DNA from: Candidatus Cryptobacteroides faecihippi
GTDB taxonomy: Bacteria > Bacteroidota > Bacteroidia > Bacteroidales > UBA932
Assembly: GCA_018066065.1 (NCBI GenBank)
Contig: JAGHSC010000272.1
Coordinates: 1 to 12,868, forward strand
Direction: 5' to 3'
Length of the DNA stretch: 12,868 bases
The notes under the pieces were generated by a model. That model was not told the DNA's origin. It saw only the letters and a list, made by a program, of their open reading frames with translations, and did not search any database. Both the position numbers and the translations under genes were made by a program. Below, in pieces: positions 10,410 through 12,868 of this stretch. Positions within the stretch are counted from its first letter, which is position 1; each line of letters begins with the position of its first letter.

Positions 10410-10436
10410 TATGATTCTGATGTTGTTGTATTTTTG
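10406..10436 (+). promoter_or_regulatory. Bacteroidetes-type promoter of the epimerase operon
   Basis: TTTG at 10406-10409 is followed after 19 nt by TATTTTTG at 10429-10436, an exact consensus match. Transcription would start near 10441, giving a leader of about 29 nt before the ATG at 10470. Confidence 0.75.
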
Positions 10437-10469
10437 TTACTAAAAACATTTTTACAGCGAACTATTGAT

Positions 10470-11651
10470 ATGGATTCGAAAGCAGTTGATTTTAAATCAT
10501 TGGCAGAGCAGTACAGGAAGGAGCTTCTTGACAATGTCCTGCCATTCTGGCTCGAAAAGTCTCAGGATTCAGAATTCGGCGGCTATTTCAGCTGCCTTGA
10601 CCGTGATGGAAGTGTCTATGACACAGATAAGTTCATCTGGCTGCAGGGCAGGGAAGTGTGGATGTTCGCCATGCTCTACAACAATCTGGAAAAGAATCCA
10701 GAGTGGCTCGAGGCTGCCATCCAGGGAGCAGAGTTCCTCAAGAGATACGGCCATGACGGAAACTTCGACTTCTATTTCTCGGTGACTCGGGAAGGCAAGC
10801 CGATCGTCCATCCGTACAACATCTTCTCCAACACGTTTGCATGCATGGCATTCGCGCAGCTTGCCAAGGCAACAGGCAGCGATGAATATTCGCAGATCGC
10901 GAGGAAAACCTTCCAGCGCATCCTTGACCGCCGCTCGAATCCAAAGGGAAAGTGGTCCAAGATCGTGGCTGGAACCCGTCCGATGAAGGACTTTGCGCTT
11001 CCGATGATCATCTGCAACATGGCTCTGGAGGTCGAGGACATCATAAACGATCCAGAGCTGATAGACAGGACAATCGACGAAAGCGTCCACGAGATCGTCG
11101 ATGTGTTCTACCAGCCGGACCTTGGCGTCATCCTGGAAAACCTCGCACCGGATGGCAGCAAGCTGGACTGCTTCGAGGGGAGGAAGGTCAATCCTGGACA
11201 TGATCTCGAGGCAATGTGGTTCCTGATGAACATCGGAATCAGGAGGAATGACAAGGCTCTCATCGAGAAAGCTGTGGAGATTTCCCTGAGCGTCATCGAG
11301 TATGGCTGGGACAAGGAGTATGGCGGAATCTTCTACTTCATGGACCGCAAGGGCGCTCCGATGCAGGAACTTGAGTGGGACCAGAAACTCTGGTGGGTCC
11401 ATCTCGAATCCTCCATCGCCATGATCAAGGGCTATCAGCTCACCGGCAACGAAAAGTGCCTGGAGTGGTTCGAGAAGCTGCATGAGTACATGTGGTCTCA
11501 CTTCAAGGACCCTGAGTATCCTGAGTGGTTCGGCTACCTCCGCAGGGAGGGTATGACGCTCAACTCCAGCAAGGGTGGCAAGTGGAAGGGCTGCTTCCAT
11601 GTCCCAAGAGGCCTCTACCAGATCTGGCAGATCCTCGAAACTCTCAAGTAA
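10470..11651 (+). CDS. nanE: N-acylglucosamine 2-epimerase (AGE/RnBP family)
   Basis: A 393-residue cytosolic enzyme expected to interconvert N-acetylmannosamine and N-acetylglucosamine, or a related sugar pair, as in the Bacteroides sialic-acid pathway where the AGE-type NanE acts. Seen: (alpha/alpha)6-barrel signature blocks KFIWLQGREVWMF (54-66), VNPGHDLEAMWF (240-251), YGGIFYFMDRKG (284-295), LEWDQKLWWVHLE (301-313), DPEYPEWFGYLRREG (347-361) and GCFHVPR (374-380). His244 and His377 match the two catalytic histidines of AGE enzymes; Arg61, Glu247 and Glu313 fit conserved active-site positions. The blocks resemble mammalian renin-binding protein more than cellobiose 2-epimerases. The ATG at 10470 gives the family start and lies downstream of the promoter; an earlier in-frame ATG at 10245 lies within the divergent gene. 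The symbol is by family resemblance; substrate is untested. Confidence 0.87.
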   Translation: MDSKAVDFKSLAEQYRKELLDNVLPFWLEKSQDSEFGGYFSCLDRDGSVYDTDKFIWLQGREVWMFAMLYNNLEKNPEWLEAAIQGAEFLKRYGHDGNFDFYFSVTREGKPIVHPYNIFSNTFACMAFAQLAKATGSDEYSQIARKTFQRILDRRSNPKGKWSKIVAGTRPMKDFALPMIICNMALEVEDIINDPELIDRTIDESVHEIVDVFYQPDLGVILENLAPDGSKLDCFEGRKVNPGHDLEAMWFLMNIGIRRNDKALIEKAVEISLSVIEYGWDKEYGGIFYFMDRKGAPMQELEWDQKLWWVHLESSIAMIKGYQLTGNEKCLEWFEKLHEYMWSHFKDPEYPEWFGYLRREGMTLNSSKGGKWKGCFHVPRGLYQIWQILETLK

Positions 11652-11686
11652 TCTGATTGACTGAATATTCAAAATTGCAAGATACC

Positions 11687-12777
11687 ATGTCTGACATCAA
11701 CAGAAGAAGTTTCATCAAGTCTGCGGCCATCGCCGCTGGCTCGGCCATCGCCGTACCTCAGATCATCACCGGCTGTGCGCCAGCCTCTGAAGGCAAGCTT
11801 TCCGAGGACCCGATGCTCATCTCCGGAGCCGAACTTATCGTTCCCAAGGGGACCGGACTCAAGATCACGGGAACATTCCTGGATGAGATCTCACATGACA
11901 TCCCTCACCAGAACTGGGGTGCGAGGGAGTGGGACCAGGACTTCCAGCACATGAAGGCCATCGGCATCGACACCGTCATCATGATCAGAAGCGGCTACCG
12001 CAAGTTCATCACCTGGCCAAGCAAGTACCTTCTTTCCAAGGGCTGCTACATGCCATCCCTTGACCTTGTCGAGCTCTTCCTCTCTCTTGCCGACAAGTAT
12101 GACATGAAGTTCTACTTCGGCGTCTACGACAGCGGAAAGAACTGGGACACAGGTGACATGACCTATGAACTGGAGTCCAACAAGTATGTCATCGAGGAGG
12201 TCTGGAATGCCTATGGCCACCACAAGAGCTTCCAGGGCTGGTACATCAGCACCGAGATCAGCCGCAAGACCAAGGGCTGCATCGAAACTTTCCATGAGAT
12301 GGGTCGCATGTGCAAGGACATCTCCAACAACCTGCCTACCTTCATCTCTCCATGGATCGATGGCAAGAAGGCTGTGGAAGGCATGGATGTCAAACTTAAG
12401 GAAGGTGTCTCCGTGCGTCAGCATGAAGAGGAATGGAACGAAATCTTTGACGGAATCCATGACGTCGTCGATGCATGTGCGTTCCAGGACGGCACATCGA
12501 CTACGATGAGCTTGATGCGTTCTTCAGTGTCAACAAGAAACTTGGAGACAAGTACGGAATGCAGTGCTGGACCAATGCCGAGACTTTCGACCGCGACATG
12601 CCGATCAAGTTCCTTCCGATCAAGTTCGACAAGCTCAGGATGAAGCTCGAGGCAGCTGCAAGATGCGGCTATGACAAGGCGATAACCTTCGAGTTCAGCC
12701 ATTACATGAGCCCACAGTCTGCCTATCAGCAGGCCGGCAATCTCTACAACCGCTACAGAGAGTACCTCGACATCTAA
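11687..12777 (+). pseudogene. DUF4434-type TIM-barrel protein with Tat signal, broken by a one-base frameshift
   Basis: Two frames together give one protein of about 363 residues. The first runs from the ATG at 11687 to Gly269 (codon 12491-12493) and then degrades into Ser/Arg-rich nonsense stopping at 12643; the second continues from His (12493-12495) through IDYDELDAFFSVNKK to a TAA at 12775-12777. One missing C after 12493 (GGC-CAC read as GGCAC) restores a continuous reading frame. Seen: a twin-arginine signal (NRRSFIKS, Arg6-Arg7), hydrophobic stretch and lipobox-like IITGC (Cys30), then a barrel with TGTFLDEISHD (61-71), GIDTVIMIRSGYR (93-105), GWYISTEIS (184-192) and SPWIDG. The fold and order fit DUF4434 (PF14488), a glycoside-hydrolase-like barrel of unknown activity; Glu190 is a possible catalytic acid. 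It lies 35 nt after the epimerase and 3 nt before the transporter, so it is part of that operon. It may be intact in the cell if the gap is a sequencing error. Confidence 0.8.
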
Positions 12778-12780
12778 TCT

Positions 12781-12868
12781 ATGGCAGGCAAAAGCGTCAA
12801 CAACATCTCCTATGTCGTCTTCCTGTCATTCGTGGTAGCGCTTGGCGGCATCCTGTTCGGCTATGATA
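12781..12868 (+). CDS. Sugar-porter MFS transporter, N-terminal fragment (3' end outside window)
   Basis: Only 29 codons are present. Seen: a short polar start MAGKSVNNIS followed by the first membrane helix YVVFLSFVVALGGILFGYD; the GGILFGYD sequence at the end of helix 1 is a hallmark of the sugar porter branch of the major facilitator superfamily (xylose, galactose, glucose and inositol permeases). It begins 3 nt after the stop of the DUF4434 gene, so it belongs to the epimerase operon and would supply its cytosolic substrate. Substrate cannot be judged from this fragment. Confidence 0.82.
   Translation, partial: MAGKSVNNISYVVFLSFVVALGGILFGYD

Noticed and set aside
10245..10469. Longer N-terminus for the epimerase starting at 10245
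   Set aside because: It would begin inside the divergent SGNH gene and span the promoter region; family proteins start at MDSKAVDFKSL or nearby, matching the ATG at 10470.
11657..11686. TTG start for the DUF4434 gene at 11657
   Set aside because: The ATG at 11687 places the twin-arginine signal at the normal distance from the N-terminus; the extra ten residues are not signal-like.
12480..12500. Programmed ribosomal frameshift in the DUF4434 gene
   Set aside because: No slippery heptamer or downstream stimulatory hairpin is visible at the junction.
12475..12777. A separate 100-residue gene starting at 12475
   Set aside because: Its first six codons overlap the upstream frame and look unnatural, while the rest continues the DUF4434 protein exactly; it is the second half of a frameshifted gene.

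Overview
The window looks like chromosomal DNA from a member of the Bacteroidota, most likely an order Bacteroidales lineage of moderately high GC. The reasons are a roughly 1,090-residue SecA with the large extra segments usual in this phylum, starts without convincing Shine-Dalgarno sequences, promoters of the Bacteroidetes form (TTTG, 19-20 nt, TAnnTTTG), and Bacteroidota-type surface polysaccharide genes. I cannot name a genus from the sequence. The window is almost fully coding, with no gene-free stretch over 300 bases. I saw no tRNA, rRNA, CRISPR array, insertion sequence or phage gene.

Region 1 (1-5151) is the end of a surface polysaccharide (capsule, O-antigen or exopolysaccharide) cluster. 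On the plus strand, three tightly overlapping genes encode the C-terminal half of an F420-hydrogenase-beta-like protein, a polysaccharide pyruvyl transferase family protein and a family 2 glycosyltransferase. They meet, with their stop codons overlapping, a minus-strand pair: a fucosyltransferase-like glycosyltransferase and a Wzx-type flippase. Together these would add sugars and a decoration to a lipid-linked repeat unit and flip it across the inner membrane.

Region 2 (5152-9268) is housekeeping. A 209-bp divergent intergenic region carries a good promoter for secA and a weaker candidate for the flippase operon. secA is followed after 32 nt by a bactofilin gene. A strong hairpin terminator, probably working in both directions, closes the region.

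Region 3 (9269-12868) is a carbohydrate-use locus. A secreted SGNH esterase with an N-terminal GxDLY domain is transcribed leftward. An operon running rightward encodes an N-acylglucosamine 2-epimerase (AGE/RnBP family), a Tat-signal DUF4434-type protein broken by a one-base frameshift, and the first 29 codons of a sugar-porter MFS transporter. The two transcription units are driven by back-to-back consensus promoters whose -33 boxes form a short palindrome, which suggests shared control. A plausible role is deacylation, uptake and epimerisation of an amino sugar, perhaps sialic-acid derived, but the substrate is not shown by this window.

The points most worth a second look are the divergent esterase/epimerase locus with its palindromic promoter, the frameshift in the DUF4434 gene, and a displaced copy of a mid-protein motif at the C-terminus of the first gene.
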